From assembly GCF_012767755.2 (NCBI RefSeq), contig NZ_AP023189.1, positions 4,404,001-4,468,000 of the forward strand: a stretch of 64,000 nt of DNA, written 5' to 3'. Source of the DNA: Pseudomonas tohonis (lineage in GTDB: Bacteria; Pseudomonadota; Gammaproteobacteria; Pseudomonadales; Pseudomonadaceae). Position numbers and translations under genes: made by a program. Positions 34,310-43,326 of this stretch are shown here, piece after piece (positions within the stretch are counted from its first letter, which is position 1; every line of letters starts with the position of its first letter). The notes beneath the pieces are model-generated. The model ran no database searches. It had not been told where the DNA came from and saw only the letters and a list, made by a program, of their open reading frames with translations.

Positions 34310-35368
34310 ATGAGCAAGCCACTCGATACCCTCTGGTACACCCACAGCCCGGTTCCCACCGGGCTCGGCATCGCGGTGCAGTCCGGCCGCCTGGCCGAGG
34401 CCTTCCGCCCCTACGGCACCAGCATCCAGTCGCTGCGTGAATCCAGCGAACGCGAGGTACGCGAAGCCCACTACGACCACCACCTGCGCAACTCGGTACG
34501 CCACGGCGGCAACATCCCGGCCATCTGGGCCTACGCCAGCGGCGTGGAGACCCGCGTGCTGGGGCTGTCGTGGAGCGACGAGGTGCAGCTGATCCTCACC
34601 ACCCCGGAATCCGGCGTGAGAAGCGTGCGCGACCTGAAGAACCGCCGTTTCGGCCTGCCCAAGTGGGCCAACGTGCAGATCGACTTCACCCGCGCCCAGG
34701 CCCTGCGCGGCCTGGAGAACGCCCTGCGCCTGGAAGGGCTCTCCGTGCGCGACGTCGAGCTGGTGGACTACCCCTACGGCGGCACCTACAGCGACGAGCA
34801 GAAGCACCACCTGTACGGCGCCGAAGTGAGCCTCGGGGTGGACCGCATCCGGCGCCGCAACAACGAGCTGATCGGCCTGTTGCGGGGTGACATCGACGCC
34901 ATCTTCCTCAAGGGCGCCCACGCGGCCCACCTGGCCAACGAGTTCGGCCTGCAGGTGGTGGTCGACACCGGCTCGCACCCCGACCCGCTGATCCGCTCCA
35001 ACAACGGCACGCCGCGGACCCTGACGGTGGACACCCACCTGCTGCACGAGCATTTCGATGCCTCGGTGCGCATCGTCGACACCGTGCTGCGCACCGAGCA
35101 ATGGGCCTGGGCCAACCCGGACGAGACCCGGCGCTTCCTCGCCCGCGAGCTCAACACCAGCGAGTACTGGGTCGCCACCGCCTACGGCGAGGATGCCCAC
35201 CGCCGCCTGCGCACCACCCTCGACGAACGCTCGATCGCGGCCCTGCAGGACTTCACCGACTTCCTCCATCGCTGGGACTTCATCCCCCGGCGTTTCGACG
35301 TGCGCGACTGGATCGATTTCAGCGTGCTGGAGAAGGTCATCGGCTCCACCTCCCGGGTCGCCGTCTGA
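34310..35368 (+). CDS. DszB-like paralogue with Cys-to-Ser replacement
   Basis: A 352-residue tandem copy of the preceding gene (LWYTHSPVPTGLGIAVQSG; NSVRHGGNIPAIWAY; DFTRAQALRGLENALRL). Ser13 replaces the nucleophilic Cys while His54, Arg64 and Gly67 remain. No signal peptide. It may be a catalytically altered enzyme, a regulatory or partner subunit, or a cytoplasmic sulfur-compound binder. Conservation of length and frame argues against decay. It is the last gene before a hairpin-rich intergenic region. Confidence 0.7.
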   Translation: MSKPLDTLWYTHSPVPTGLGIAVQSGRLAEAFRPYGTSIQSLRESSEREVREAHYDHHLRNSVRHGGNIPAIWAYASGVETRVLGLSWSDEVQLILTTPESGVRSVRDLKNRRFGLPKWANVQIDFTRAQALRGLENALRLEGLSVRDVELVDYPYGGTYSDEQKHHLYGAEVSLGVDRIRRRNNELIGLLRGDIDAIFLKGAHAAHLANEFGLQVVVDTGSHPDPLIRSNNGTPRTLTVDTHLLHEHFDASVRIVDTVLRTEQWAWANPDETRRFLARELNTSEYWVATAYGEDAHRRLRTTLDERSIAALQDFTDFLHRWDFIPRRFDVRDWIDFSVLEKVIGSTSRVAV

Positions 35369-35373
35369 GCCCT

Positions 35374-35418
35374 GTTGCCCGGGCAGCAATGCCCGGGCGA
35401 CTGCTTCCCCAGCAGCAA
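35374..35418. promoter_or_regulatory. Enhancer palindromes upstream of a TonB receptor
   Basis: GTTGCCCGGGCAGCAA (35374) and CTGCT-TCCCC-AGCAG-CAA (35401), the latter identical to the site at 22417. They are 185-210 bp upstream of the -24 element with an IHF site between. GCCCGGGC repeats here may also form a terminator-like stem. Confidence 0.55.
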
Positions 35419-35547
35419 CTTCCCAGCAACTTCCTGCTGCCAATTACGCACACGTGAATGCCCTTCTGCCGGCCTTGCATCCGGCCAACTCCCGCGCGCC
35501 CTTAGTTGTTGCAATAACGCGCCGCCAATATTAATAAATTCCTTTTA

Positions 35548-35560
35548 AATCAATTATTTG
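35548..35560 (+). promoter_or_regulatory. IHF site
   Basis: AATCAATTATTTG is an exact WATCAANNNNTTR match in an AT-rich patch between enhancer and promoter. Confidence 0.6.
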
Positions 35561-35598
35561 CGAATTTAAGAAAATATCCGACAAGCCCACCGAAAGGC

Positions 35599-35614
35599 TG
35601 GCACGACTCCTGCT
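35599..35614 (+). promoter_or_regulatory. Sigma-54 -24/-12 promoter
   Basis: TGGCACGACTCCTGCT is a near-consensus element, 82 bp before the ATG at 35696. Confidence 0.78.
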
Positions 35615-35695
35615 CCTCCCCTTTTGCTTATTCATGGCACGCCTTGCGAACGCCCACTTGGCGACCCGTGCCTTACATATAAAAGGGGAGAGAAC

Positions 35696-37954
35696 ATGCA
35701 CACACCCAATCCGATTACCCGGGGCATATGGCTGGCCCTGTTGCTGACCGCCAGCGGTGCGCTGGTCGCCGCCGAGCGGACCGATGCGAAGAAGGCCGAA
35801 GACGCCGCCAAGGCGCAGCCCACCACCGCGCTGAAGACGGTCACCGTCACCGCCCAGCACCGCGAGGAAACCCTGCAGGAAACGCCCACCACCGTCTCGG
35901 CGGTGAACGGCACCAACATCACCGCCGACGGCGTGCGCGCCATCGGCGACATCACCACCTTCGTGCCCAACGCCGCCGCCAAGAACCCCGACGGCGACGG
36001 TCGTCCGCGCTGGTACATCCGCGGCCTGGGCACCGGCGACACCGGCGCCGCCACCGTATTCCCGGTCGGCATCTATGCCGACGACGTCTACCTCAACGCG
36101 CCCATCGCCGGTGGCGGCCCGCTCTACGACCTGGAGCGCATCGAGATCCTGCGCGGCCCGCAGGGCACCCTGTACGGCAAGAACACCACCGCGGGCGCCG
36201 TGAACATCATCTCGAAGAAGCCTGATTTCGACACCGACGGCTACGGCACCATTGGCTTCGGCAGCAAGAACGAACGCATCCTCAACGGCGCCATCGGCGG
36301 CGCCCTGGTGGACGAGCGCCTGGCGGCGCGCGTGGCGGTCTACTCCGAGGAACGCGACGGCTTCACCAAGAACCTCACCAACGACCACACCTACGGTGAC
36401 GTGAACAAGAAGGCCGTGCGCCTGCAGTTCCTCGCCCAGCTGACCCCGGACCTGGAAGCCCTGTGGAAGATCCACAGCCGCGAGCACAAGGGCGACGGCA
36501 GCAACGGCTCGTTGCCGGTGGGCCGCTACTACAACGTCGGCTACGTGCGCCCCCATGGCAGCAAGATCCAGCTCAACGTCGACGAGGACTACAAGCTCGA
36601 CCACGACGGCACCTCGCTGACCCTGAACTGGGACCTGGGCGGCTACAAGCTGACCTCCATCAGCGCCTACGACAGCATTCGCAACCAGGCCCTCACCGAC
36701 GCCGACTACACCCCCTACGAGGTCAACGGCGTCAGCGACGTCGACAACGAGTACAACCAGTACAGCCAGGAATTCCGCCTCGCCTCGCCCCAGGAAGATG
36801 CCCTGCGATGGCTGGCCGGCGCCCACTACTTCCACGAGAAGCTCGACAGCGACGCCCTGCGCTACGTGCGCCCGGGGACCACCCCGAACGGCACCGGCAG
36901 CAACCAGACCGGCACCGTGTACCGCGACCTGGCCTACACCCACAAGACCGACAGCGTCGCGCTGTTCGGCAACGTCACCTACGACTTCACCGAGAAGTTC
37001 AGCGTGACCGGCGGCCTGCGCTGGACCAAGGAGAAGAAGGACATCGACCTGACCCTCACCCAGCGCCTGGCCAGCGGTGCCCCCATCGCCGGCGCCGACA
37101 ACAACGGCACCAGCGAGAAGGACAAGACCTGGGACGCGTGGACCTACGACCTGACTCCGGAATACCGCATCAACGACAACCTGCGGGTGTTCTTCCGCTA
37201 CGCCCACGGCTTCCGCTCCGGCGGCTTCAACACCGGCCTGTCCGGCGGCCTCTCCGGCCTGACCACGGTGGACCCGGAAGAACTGGATGCCTACGAACTG
37301 GGGCTGAAATCGGAGTGGCTGGACGGCCGCCTCACCGCCAACGCCAACGTCTTCTACTACGACTACAGCGACATCCAGGTGAACCTGCTCACCGTCAACA
37401 ACGGCATCCTCACCACCGCCCTGACCAACGGCGCCGCCGGCGAGGTCAAGGGCGCGGAACTGGAACTGGAAGCCCAGCCCACCGAGTTCCTGCACCTGCG
37501 TGCCGCCCTCTCGCACCTGGACACCGAGTACACCGACTTCAAGAACGTCAACCCCAACACCGGCGTGGTCACCGCCGACTACAGCGGCAACCGCTTCGTG
37601 CGTTCGCCCGAGCAGGTCATCTCCCTGGGCGCCGACTACACCTTCCCGCTGGAAGTCGGCGGCAAGCTGGTGGCCGGTGGCGACGTCAGCTACCGCGGCA
37701 AGGAATACTTCCTGGCCGACCGCCAGAGCAGCGTCGACAGCACCTTGAGCCAGCCCCACTACACCCTGGCCAACGCCCGCCTGACCTGGTTCAACCATGA
37801 CGAGAAGATCAGCGTCACCGGCTTCGTCAACAACCTCACCGACCGCCGCTACCAGGTCCACGGCCGCCCCAACGGCGCCGTCGGCAGCGGCCAGTACGTG
37901 ATCACCTACGGCGACCCGCGCACCGTCGGCGTCAGCCTCACCACCCGCTTCTGA
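35696..37954 (+). CDS. TonB-dependent outer-membrane receptor
   Basis: The 752-residue receptor has a signal peptide (ends LVAA), a TonB-box region LKTVTVTAQHREE, a plug (ETPTTVSAVNGTNITADGVRAIGDITTFVPNA... ERIEILRGPQGTLYGKNTTAGAVNIISKKP) and a barrel ending with a terminal Phe (VSLTTRF). AGGGGAGAG precedes the ATG; the in-frame start at 35624 lacks these features. Its sigma-54-type promoter and enhancer place it with the sulfur genes, so it likely imports an organosulfur compound across the outer membrane (inference). Confidence 0.9.
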   Translation: MHTPNPITRGIWLALLLTASGALVAAERTDAKKAEDAAKAQPTTALKTVTVTAQHREETLQETPTTVSAVNGTNITADGVRAIGDITTFVPNAAAKNPDGDGRPRWYIRGLGTGDTGAATVFPVGIYADDVYLNAPIAGGGPLYDLERIEILRGPQGTLYGKNTTAGAVNIISKKPDFDTDGYGTIGFGSKNERILNGAIGGALVDERLAARVAVYSEERDGFTKNLTNDHTYGDVNKKAVRLQFLAQLTPDLEALWKIHSREHKGDGSNGSLPVGRYYNVGYVRPHGSKIQLNVDEDYKLDHDGTSLTLNWDLGGYKLTSISAYDSIRNQALTDADYTPYEVNGVSDVDNEYNQYSQEFRLASPQEDALRWLAGAHYFHEKLDSDALRYVRPGTTPNGTGSNQTGTVYRDLAYTHKTDSVALFGNVTYDFTEKFSVTGGLRWTKEKKDIDLTLTQRLASGAPIAGADNNGTSEKDKTWDAWTYDLTPEYRINDNLRVFFRYAHGFRSGGFNTGLSGGLSGLTTVDPEELDAYELGLKSEWLDGRLTANANVFYYDYSDIQVNLLTVNNGILTTALTNGAAGEVKGAELELEAQPTEFLHLRAALSHLDTEYTDFKNVNPNTGVVTADYSGNRFVRSPEQVISLGADYTFPLEVGGKLVAGGDVSYRGKEYFLADRQSSVDSTLSQPHYTLANARLTWFNHDEKISVTGFVNNLTDRRYQVHGRPNGAVGSGQYVITYGDPRTVGVSLTTRF

Positions 37955-37971
37955 TCCCAGGCGCGGTACCC

Positions 37972-38006
37972 ACGCGGGAGCCCGAGCGATCGGCCTCCCG
38001 CGTTTT
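37972..38006 (+). terminator. Rho-independent terminator
   Basis: ACGCGGGAG and CTCCCGCGT form a 9-bp stem with inner pairing CCGA/TCGG, followed by TTTT. Confidence 0.85.
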
Positions 38007-38158
38007 CATTCCCGCCACGCCCCGTCCCCTTCCGTGTCCGGCCGCGCGCGCCTCGCAGGAGGGTGTAGAGCGCAGCGAAACCCGTGCTGCCGATGCCGCT
38101 CCGAGCCCCTGTCGATCACCGCCTATACCTCGCCCATTGCTGCCCCGTTGCGGGCCCG

Positions 38159-38176
38159 CTGCTGCCCCTCCAGCAG
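38159..38176. promoter_or_regulatory. Enhancer palindrome
   Basis: CTGCTG-CCCCTC-CAGCAG, preceded by TTGCTGCCCC at 38138. It lies about 92 bp upstream of the -24 element. Confidence 0.5.
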
Positions 38177-38216
38177 CCCCTGTGCAAGGGCCGTAAACCC
38201 GCTCCAATCACTCCAA

Positions 38217-38229
38217 TAACCCATTGATT
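38217..38229 (-). promoter_or_regulatory. IHF site
   Basis: TAACCCATTGATT is an exact reverse-strand match to WATCAANNNNTTR, between the palindrome and the promoter. Confidence 0.6.
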
Positions 38230-38267
38230 TACATAGATTTTAAATAATCGAAAAACCACAAAGCCCC

Positions 38268-38283
38268 TGGCACAGCCGTTGCT
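38268..38283 (+). promoter_or_regulatory. Sigma-54 -24/-12 promoter
   Basis: TGGCACAGCCGTTGCT is essentially consensus, 98 bp before the ATG at 38381. Confidence 0.8.
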
Positions 38284-38380
38284 CTGGAGGAAGGCGAAAG
38301 AGGCGCAGGAAGGGAAAACCCATAAGCGCCCGGGACACGAAAAACCATGCCTTCACTTCCTTCCTACAGGGGTAAACCAG

Positions 38381-40849
38381 ATGTACCGTCCTTCCCTCCT
38401 GGCCAGCGCCATCGCCCTGGCCACCAGCAGCCTTGCGTTCCCCGGCCTTGCCGCAGAATCCCCGAGCAACCCCACCGCCAACGGCGAACGCCTCGGCACG
38501 GTGGTGGTGGTCGGCACCCGCCGCAGCGACATCACCGCGCTGGAAAGCGCCGCGCCGGTCGACGTGCTCAGCGGCGAACAGCTGCAGGAAACCGGCGCCC
38601 AGGACCTCTCCGGCGCCCTCACCGCGCTGTCGCCCTCCTTCAGCTTCCCGCAATCGCCCCAGGGCGCCTTCTCCGGCTCCATCGCCCAGGGCGCCTCGCT
38701 GCGCGGGCTGGCCTCCGACCAGGTGCTGGTGCTGGTCAATGGCAAGCGTCGCCACACCAGCGCCAACGTCACCCGCCAGGGCCTGGTCAACGGCCGTGGC
38801 GCGGCGGCGGTGGATCTCAGCCTGATCCCCCTGGCGGCCATCCAGCGCGTGGAAATCCTCCGCGACGGCGCCGCCGCCCAGTACGGCTCGGACGCCATCG
38901 CCGGGGTGATCAACATCGTGCTCAAGGAGCGTGACGACGGCGGCAACATCGGCTACCGCTTCGGCGGCTACGACAAGGGCGACGGCCTGCAACGCAAGCT
39001 CAGCGGCTGGAAGGGCTTCGCCCTGCCCAACGACGGCTTCGTCACCCTGGCCTTCGATGCCGGCAGCCAGGACCCGGCCAGCGACACCAACCCGGACAAC
39101 CGCATCTTCTACCCCGGCTCCACCAGCACCAACACGCCACGGGAACAGAACAACCCCAACCGCACCTGGCGCTGGGGCTCGGGCAACGTCTCCGACCAGT
39201 ACAACTTCACCGCCAACGGCGAGCTCGGCCTGGCCGACGGCCTGACCGCCTACGCCTTCGCCACCTACGCCCACAAGAACAGCGACGCCGAAAGCTTCTT
39301 CGACCCGCCCACCGCCCTGCGCAACAACTACGGCAGCGTGGCCCTGGCGCGCTTCCCCGACGGCCGCATCCCGATCACCCGCTACACCCTGGAGGACTAC
39401 GCGCTCACCAGCGGCCTGCGCTACGAGGACGAAGCCCTGGGCAGGTTCGACCTGGCCCTCAACCACGGCGACAACTCGGTGAAGTCCACCGACCGCAACG
39501 CCATCAACCCCAGCTGGGGCGCCAGCAGCCCGGAGAAGATCTACACCGGCGAACGCGAGGCCGACCAGACCAACCTGACCCTGGACTGGACCCGCGACTT
39601 CCCCACCGACCTGCTGTACAAGCCGCTGACCCTCTCCGCCGGCCTCGCCTGGCGCAAGGAGAACTACGAACTGAGCGCGGGCGAGGCGGCCGGCTGGCAG
39701 AACGGGCCGCTGTTCAACACCCTCGACCCGGTCACCGGACGGCGCATCCCCGGCTACTACTCGGGCATCACCAACGTCGACGCCGTGTCGCTGGACCGCA
39801 AGGTCTGGGGCGCCTATGTCGATGTCGAAGGCCAGGTCACGGAGAAATTCCAGGCCGGCGTCGCCGCACGCACCGAGCACTACTCGGACTTCGGCGACAC
39901 CACCAACGGCAAGCTCTCGCTGCGCTACGACTTCACCCCCCAGGTCGCCGCGCGCGCCACCGCCAGCACCGGCTACCGCGCCCCCTCGCTGGTGCAGAGC
40001 GGCCTGTCGTCGTTCAGCGTGCAGGTGGTCGAGCAGCCCACGGGCAGCGGCAACTGGGTGGAGGTGCAGCAACGCACCCTGCGCGCCGACAGCCCCGAGG
40101 CCGCGTTGCTGGGCGGCAAGGCACTGAAGCCGGAGGAGTCCACCAACTACTCCCTGGGCCTGGTCTGGCGCCCGCTGGACAACGCCTCCTTCACCGTCGA
40201 CGCCTACCGCATCGACATCGAGAACCGCATCACCCTGTCCGACCAACTGCCCGCCACCGTGGTCGGGCCGATCTTCGCCGGCACGCCCTACGCCAACATC
40301 CAGAGCGCGGCCTTCTACACCAACGTCGCCGACACCCGCACCCGCGGCATCGAGTTCACCGGCAACTACCAGTGGGACCTGGAGCGCGCCGGCCGCCTCA
40401 ACCTCAGCGCCGGCTACAGCCGCAACCGCACCGAGATCACCAAGCTGCGCGATGTCGGCCGCATCCGCGGCTCGCAGATCGTCGGGCGCAACACCCAGGG
40501 CCTGATCGAGGAAGGCACCCCGGACGACAAGCTCACCCTCAGCGCCAGCTGGCTCTACGAGGGCTGGGGCCTGACCCTGGCGCAGCGCCGCTACGGCGAA
40601 TGGAAGTCGCTCAACGCCAGCAACCCGGCCCTGGACCAGACCTTCAGCGCGCAATGGGTGACCGACCTGGACCTCAGCTACAGCTTCCAGCAGGGGCTCA
40701 AGGTCTCGGTGGGCGCGATCAACCTGTTCGACAGCCACCCCGACAAGCTCGAAGGCGCTCAGCTCTATGGCGTGCCCAAGTACAGCATCACCTCCCCCGA
40801 AGGCGCGCAGGGGGCGTTCTACTACACCAGCGTCAGCTACGACTTCTGA
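38381..40849 (+). CDS. TonB-dependent outer-membrane receptor
   Basis: The 822-residue receptor has a signal peptide (LASAIALATSSLAFPGLAA), a TonB box-like LGTVVVVGTRR, a plug with SGALTALSPSFSFPQ, DQVLVLVNGKRRHTSA and QRVEILRDGAAAQYGSDAIAGVINIVLK, and a barrel ending SVSYDF. The plug wording resembles receptors for small organic nutrients. The start follows AGGGGTAA. Like the two other receptors in the window it has a sigma-54-type promoter with an IHF site. A terminator closes the unit. Confidence 0.9.
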   Translation: MYRPSLLASAIALATSSLAFPGLAAESPSNPTANGERLGTVVVVGTRRSDITALESAAPVDVLSGEQLQETGAQDLSGALTALSPSFSFPQSPQGAFSGSIAQGASLRGLASDQVLVLVNGKRRHTSANVTRQGLVNGRGAAAVDLSLIPLAAIQRVEILRDGAAAQYGSDAIAGVINIVLKERDDGGNIGYRFGGYDKGDGLQRKLSGWKGFALPNDGFVTLAFDAGSQDPASDTNPDNRIFYPGSTSTNTPREQNNPNRTWRWGSGNVSDQYNFTANGELGLADGLTAYAFATYAHKNSDAESFFDPPTALRNNYGSVALARFPDGRIPITRYTLEDYALTSGLRYEDEALGRFDLALNHGDNSVKSTDRNAINPSWGASSPEKIYTGEREADQTNLTLDWTRDFPTDLLYKPLTLSAGLAWRKENYELSAGEAAGWQNGPLFNTLDPVTGRRIPGYYSGITNVDAVSLDRKVWGAYVDVEGQVTEKFQAGVAARTEHYSDFGDTTNGKLSLRYDFTPQVAARATASTGYRAPSLVQSGLSSFSVQVVEQPTGSGNWVEVQQRTLRADSPEAALLGGKALKPEESTNYSLGLVWRPLDNASFTVDAYRIDIENRITLSDQLPATVVGPIFAGTPYANIQSAAFYTNVADTRTRGIEFTGNYQWDLERAGRLNLSAGYSRNRTEITKLRDVGRIRGSQIVGRNTQGLIEEGTPDDKLTLSASWLYEGWGLTLAQRRYGEWKSLNASNPALDQTFSAQWVTDLDLSYSFQQGLKVSVGAINLFDSHPDKLEGAQLYGVPKYSITSPEGAQGAFYYTSVSYDF

Positions 40850-40858
40850 CCCAACGCC

Positions 40859-40878
40859 AGGGCCCCGAACGGGGCCCT
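40859..40878 (+). terminator. Terminator-like hairpin
   Basis: AGGGCCCC-GAAC-GGGGCCCT, followed by TCC, starts 10 bp after the receptor stop. Confidence 0.65.
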
Positions 40879-40883
40879 TCCTG

Positions 40884-40975
40884 CAGGGGCGAATTCATTC
40901 GCCCAAACCCAACCACCCAACCCACAAGGAGCACCCGTAGATGGGTTTCGCTTCGCTCTACACCATCCTACGAAG
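40884..40975. repeat. REP-like and GGATGGG-type repeats
   Basis: GGGGCGAATTCATTCGCCC (40886) is followed by a GATGGGTTTCGCTTCGCTC...ATCCTACG element (40941). Confidence 0.65.
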
Positions 40976-41042
40976 GCCGCCAGTCGCGGCGTACATCCGG
41001 CGGTGATGCGCACATCAACGTGAAGTAGTGAGCAAAGACGTT

Positions 41043-41345
41043 GGAGCAGCCGCCAAACGCCCCTTTCAGAAGGCCGAGCGCAATCGTCGTTTCAGGGGTT
41101 GAGCGACATGGATGTCGCGAGAGCCTCGATGGGCCAGGGATGGCCCTTCGAGGCGTGCCCCTGAAACGACGGTGGAGCGAGGGAAGTCTGGCGAAGCCAG
41201 ACCCGTATGGAGGGGCAAGCGCTTTTGGTTACTTTTCTGGCGATTGAGAAAAGTAACTCGCCCGGGGGGCGAAACCAGAAACATCAGCAAAGCTCGGCAA
41301 TCAGCTGGACTCGAAATCTTCCAGCAACACGTAACGCAGACAGAG
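41043..41345 (+). repeat. Long dispersed repeat with nested hairpin insertion
   Basis: The sequence from GCAGCCGCCAAACGCCCCTT to AGACAGAGC matches, in reverse orientation, 51575-51781 (shared GAGGGAAGTCTGGC-GAGCCAGACCCGTATG-AGGGGCAAGC core). This copy has about 100 extra bases bounded by CGTCGTTTCAGGGG (41085) and CCCCTGAAACGACG (41158), a 14-bp inverted repeat enclosing CCTCGA/TCGAGG and GGGCC/GGCCC stems. No protein-coding evidence is seen. Confidence 0.7.
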
Positions 41346-41378
41346 CGAATTCATTCGCGATGGCCGCAACCCTGCCAA

Positions 41379-41395
41379 CTGTTTCCCCAGCAACA
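41379..41395. promoter_or_regulatory. Enhancer site of msuEDC-sfnR
   Basis: CTGTT-TCCCC-AGCAA-CA, with a further CAGCAGAAGTGTTG at 41402. It lies about 85 bp upstream of the -24 element. Confidence 0.55.
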
Positions 41396-41480
41396 CCCGA
41401 TCAGCAGAAGTGTTGCCCACCTGGCAGGTTTTCCTGCCGCAACCCCGCCCAACTGCCCTGTTTCCGCACACTTGGGCTGT

Positions 41481-41496
41481 TGGTACGGCCCTTGCT
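41481..41496 (+). promoter_or_regulatory. Sigma-54 -24/-12 promoter of msuEDC
   Basis: TGGTACGGCCCTTGCT has correct spacing, 43 bp before the ATG at 41539. SfnR-dependent msu expression is known in Pseudomonas. Confidence 0.75.
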
Positions 41497-41538
41497 CTGT
41501 CCCTCTGTACATAGCGCAACATCACAAGGGACAACCCC

Positions 41539-42102
41539 ATGAGCAACGCCATCAACGTGGTCGCCGTCTCCGGCGGCACCTTCCGCCCCTCGCGCACCCT
41601 GGTGCTGACCCAGGCCCTGGTGGCCGAGCTGGGCAAGCACCTGCCGGTCAATGTCCGCATCATCGAACTCGGCGATATCGCCCGCCCCGTCGGCGGCGCG
41701 CTGTCGCGCAAGGAGCTGCCGGAAACCGTCGAACACGAGCTGCGCGCCATCGAGACGGCCGACCTGCTGGTGGTGGCCGCGCCTGTCTACCGCGGCTCCT
41801 ACCCGGGCCAGTTCAAGCACCTGTTCGACCTGATCGACATGAACGCCCTGATCGACACCCCGGTGCTGCTCGCCGCCACCGGCGGCAGCGAGCGCCACGC
41901 GCTGGTCATCGACCACCAGCTGCGCCCGCTGTTCAGCTTCTTCCAGGCCCTCACGCTGCCCATCGGCGTCTATGCCTCCGAGGCCGACTTCGTCGACTAC
42001 CAGGTCACCAGCGAGCCGCTGAAAGCCCGCATCGCCCTGGCCGCCGACCGCGCCGCCAGCCTCTTCGGCAGCCGCGCCGACGCCCTCAAGAAGATCGCCT
42101 GA
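41539..42102 (+). CDS. msuE: NAD(P)H-dependent FMN reductase MsuE
   Basis: The 187-residue flavodoxin-like reductase would supply FMNH2 to MsuD, MsuC and probably the other monooxygenases here. Signs are [25 protein letters not shown] (FMN phosphate loop), [29 protein letters not shown] and [25 protein letters not shown], typical of the SsuE/MsuE group. It opens the msuEDC-sfnR operon; msuD starts 11 bp after its stop. I see no other flavin reductase in the window. Confidence 0.92.
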   Translation: MSNAINVVAVSGGTFRPSRTLVLTQALVAELGKHLPVNVRIIELGDIARPVGGALSRKELPETVEHELRAIETADLLVVAAPVYRGSYPGQFKHLFDLIDMNALIDTPVLLAATGGSERHALVIDHQLRPLFSFFQALTLPIGVYASEADFVDYQVTSEPLKARIALAADRAASLFGSRADALKKIA

Positions 42103-42113
42103 AGGACAGCCCC

Positions 42114-43262
42114 ATGAATGTGTTCTGGTTCCTCCCCACCCACGGCGATGGCCACTTCCTCGGCACCAGCCAGGGTGCCCGCCCGGTGTCGCTGCCCTAC
42201 CTCAAGCAGGTGGCCCAGGCCGCCGACAGCCTCGGCTACTACGGCGTGCTGATCCCCACCGGTCGCTCCTGCGAGGACTCCTGGGTGGTCGCCTCGGCCC
42301 TGGCACCACTGACCGAGCGCCTGCGCTACCTCGTGGCGATCCGCCCCGGGATCATCTCGCCCACCGTCTCCGCACGCATGGCCGCCACCCTCGACCGCCT
42401 CTCCGGCGGCCGCCTGCTGATCAACGTGGTGACCGGCGGCGACCCGGACGAGAACCGTGGCGACGGCATCCACCTCAGCCACGCCGAACGCTACGAGGTG
42501 ACCGACGAATTCCTGCGCATCTGGCGCCGCGTGCTGCAGGGCGAGTCGGTGGACTTCGACGGCAAGCACCTGCAGGTGCAGAACGCCAAGGCGCTCTATC
42601 CGCCGATCCAGAAACCCTACCCGCCGCTGTACTTCGGCGGCTCCTCCGACGCCGCCCACGACCTGGCCGGCGAGCAGGTGGACGTCTACCTGACCTGGGG
42701 CGAACCGCCGGCCGCCGTGGCCGAGAAGATCGCCGACGTGCGCGAGCGCGCCGCCCGCCATGGCCGCAGCGTGAAGTTCGGCATCCGCCTGCACGTGATC
42801 GTCCGCGAGACCGCCGACGAAGCCTGGCAGGCCGCGAGCAAGCTGATCGAACACATCAGCGACGAAACCATCGAGGCGGCGCAGAAATCCTTCTCGCGCT
42901 TCGACTCCGAGGGCCAGCGGCGCATGGCCGCGCTGCACAACGGCCGCCGCGACAACCTGGAGATCGCCCCCAACCTCTGGGCCGGCGTCGGCCTGGTGCG
43001 CGGCGGTGCCGGTACCGCGCTGGTGGGCGACCCGCAACAGGTGGCCGAGCGCATCAAGGAGTACGCGGACCTGGGGATCGAGAGCTTCATCTTCTCCGGC
43101 TACCCGCACCTGGAGGAGGCCTACCGCTTCGCCGAACTGGTGTTCCCGCTGCTGCCCGAGCCCTACGCCAGCCTCGCCGGTCGCGGCGTCACCAACCTCA
43201 CCGGGCCCTTCGGCGAAATGATCGCCAACGACGTGCTGCCCACCAAGGTCGCCGCCCACTGA
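42114..43262 (+). CDS. msuD: FMNH2-dependent methanesulfonate monooxygenase MsuD
   Basis: This 382-residue enzyme cleaves methanesulfonate and short alkanesulfonates to aldehyde and sulfite. It opens [20 protein letters not shown] and keeps all SsuD-family catalytic contexts: TGRSCEDSW (Cys), [11 protein letters not shown] (Arg, His), [29 protein letters not shown] and [18 protein letters not shown]. It is the only enzyme of this group in the window with the full set, which supports a true alkanesulfonate role. GAAGGACAG precedes the ATG. A small hairpin (43270-43291) separates it from msuC. Confidence 0.92.
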   Translation: MNVFWFLPTHGDGHFLGTSQGARPVSLPYLKQVAQAADSLGYYGVLIPTGRSCEDSWVVASALAPLTERLRYLVAIRPGIISPTVSARMAATLDRLSGGRLLINVVTGGDPDENRGDGIHLSHAERYEVTDEFLRIWRRVLQGESVDFDGKHLQVQNAKALYPPIQKPYPPLYFGGSSDAAHDLAGEQVDVYLTWGEPPAAVAEKIADVRERAARHGRSVKFGIRLHVIVRETADEAWQAASKLIEHISDETIEAAQKSFSRFDSEGQRRMAALHNGRRDNLEIAPNLWAGVGLVRGGAGTALVGDPQQVAERIKEYADLGIESFIFSGYPHLEEAYRFAELVFPLLPEPYASLAGRGVTNLTGPFGEMIANDVLPTKVAAH

Positions 43263-43326
43263 CCGCACCGCCCCTGCCCGTGCGCAGGGGCGCCACGACA
43301 AGAACCCACCTGAAGAGGACCCGAGC

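Noticed and set aside
33228..35368. Annotation of the two tandem proteins as ordinary ABC transport binding proteins
   Set aside because: They lack signal peptides, have no permease or ATPase neighbours, and match the DszB active-site pattern.
35632..35645. TGGCACGCCTTGCG as a second sigma-54 promoter before the TonB receptor
   Set aside because: GG and GC are two bases too close; the element at 35599 has correct spacing.
41112..42113. An N-terminal extension of msuD reading through the repeat and msuE
   Set aside because: The upstream part is out-of-frame translation of a non-coding repeat and of msuE; the ribosome site and family start support 42114.
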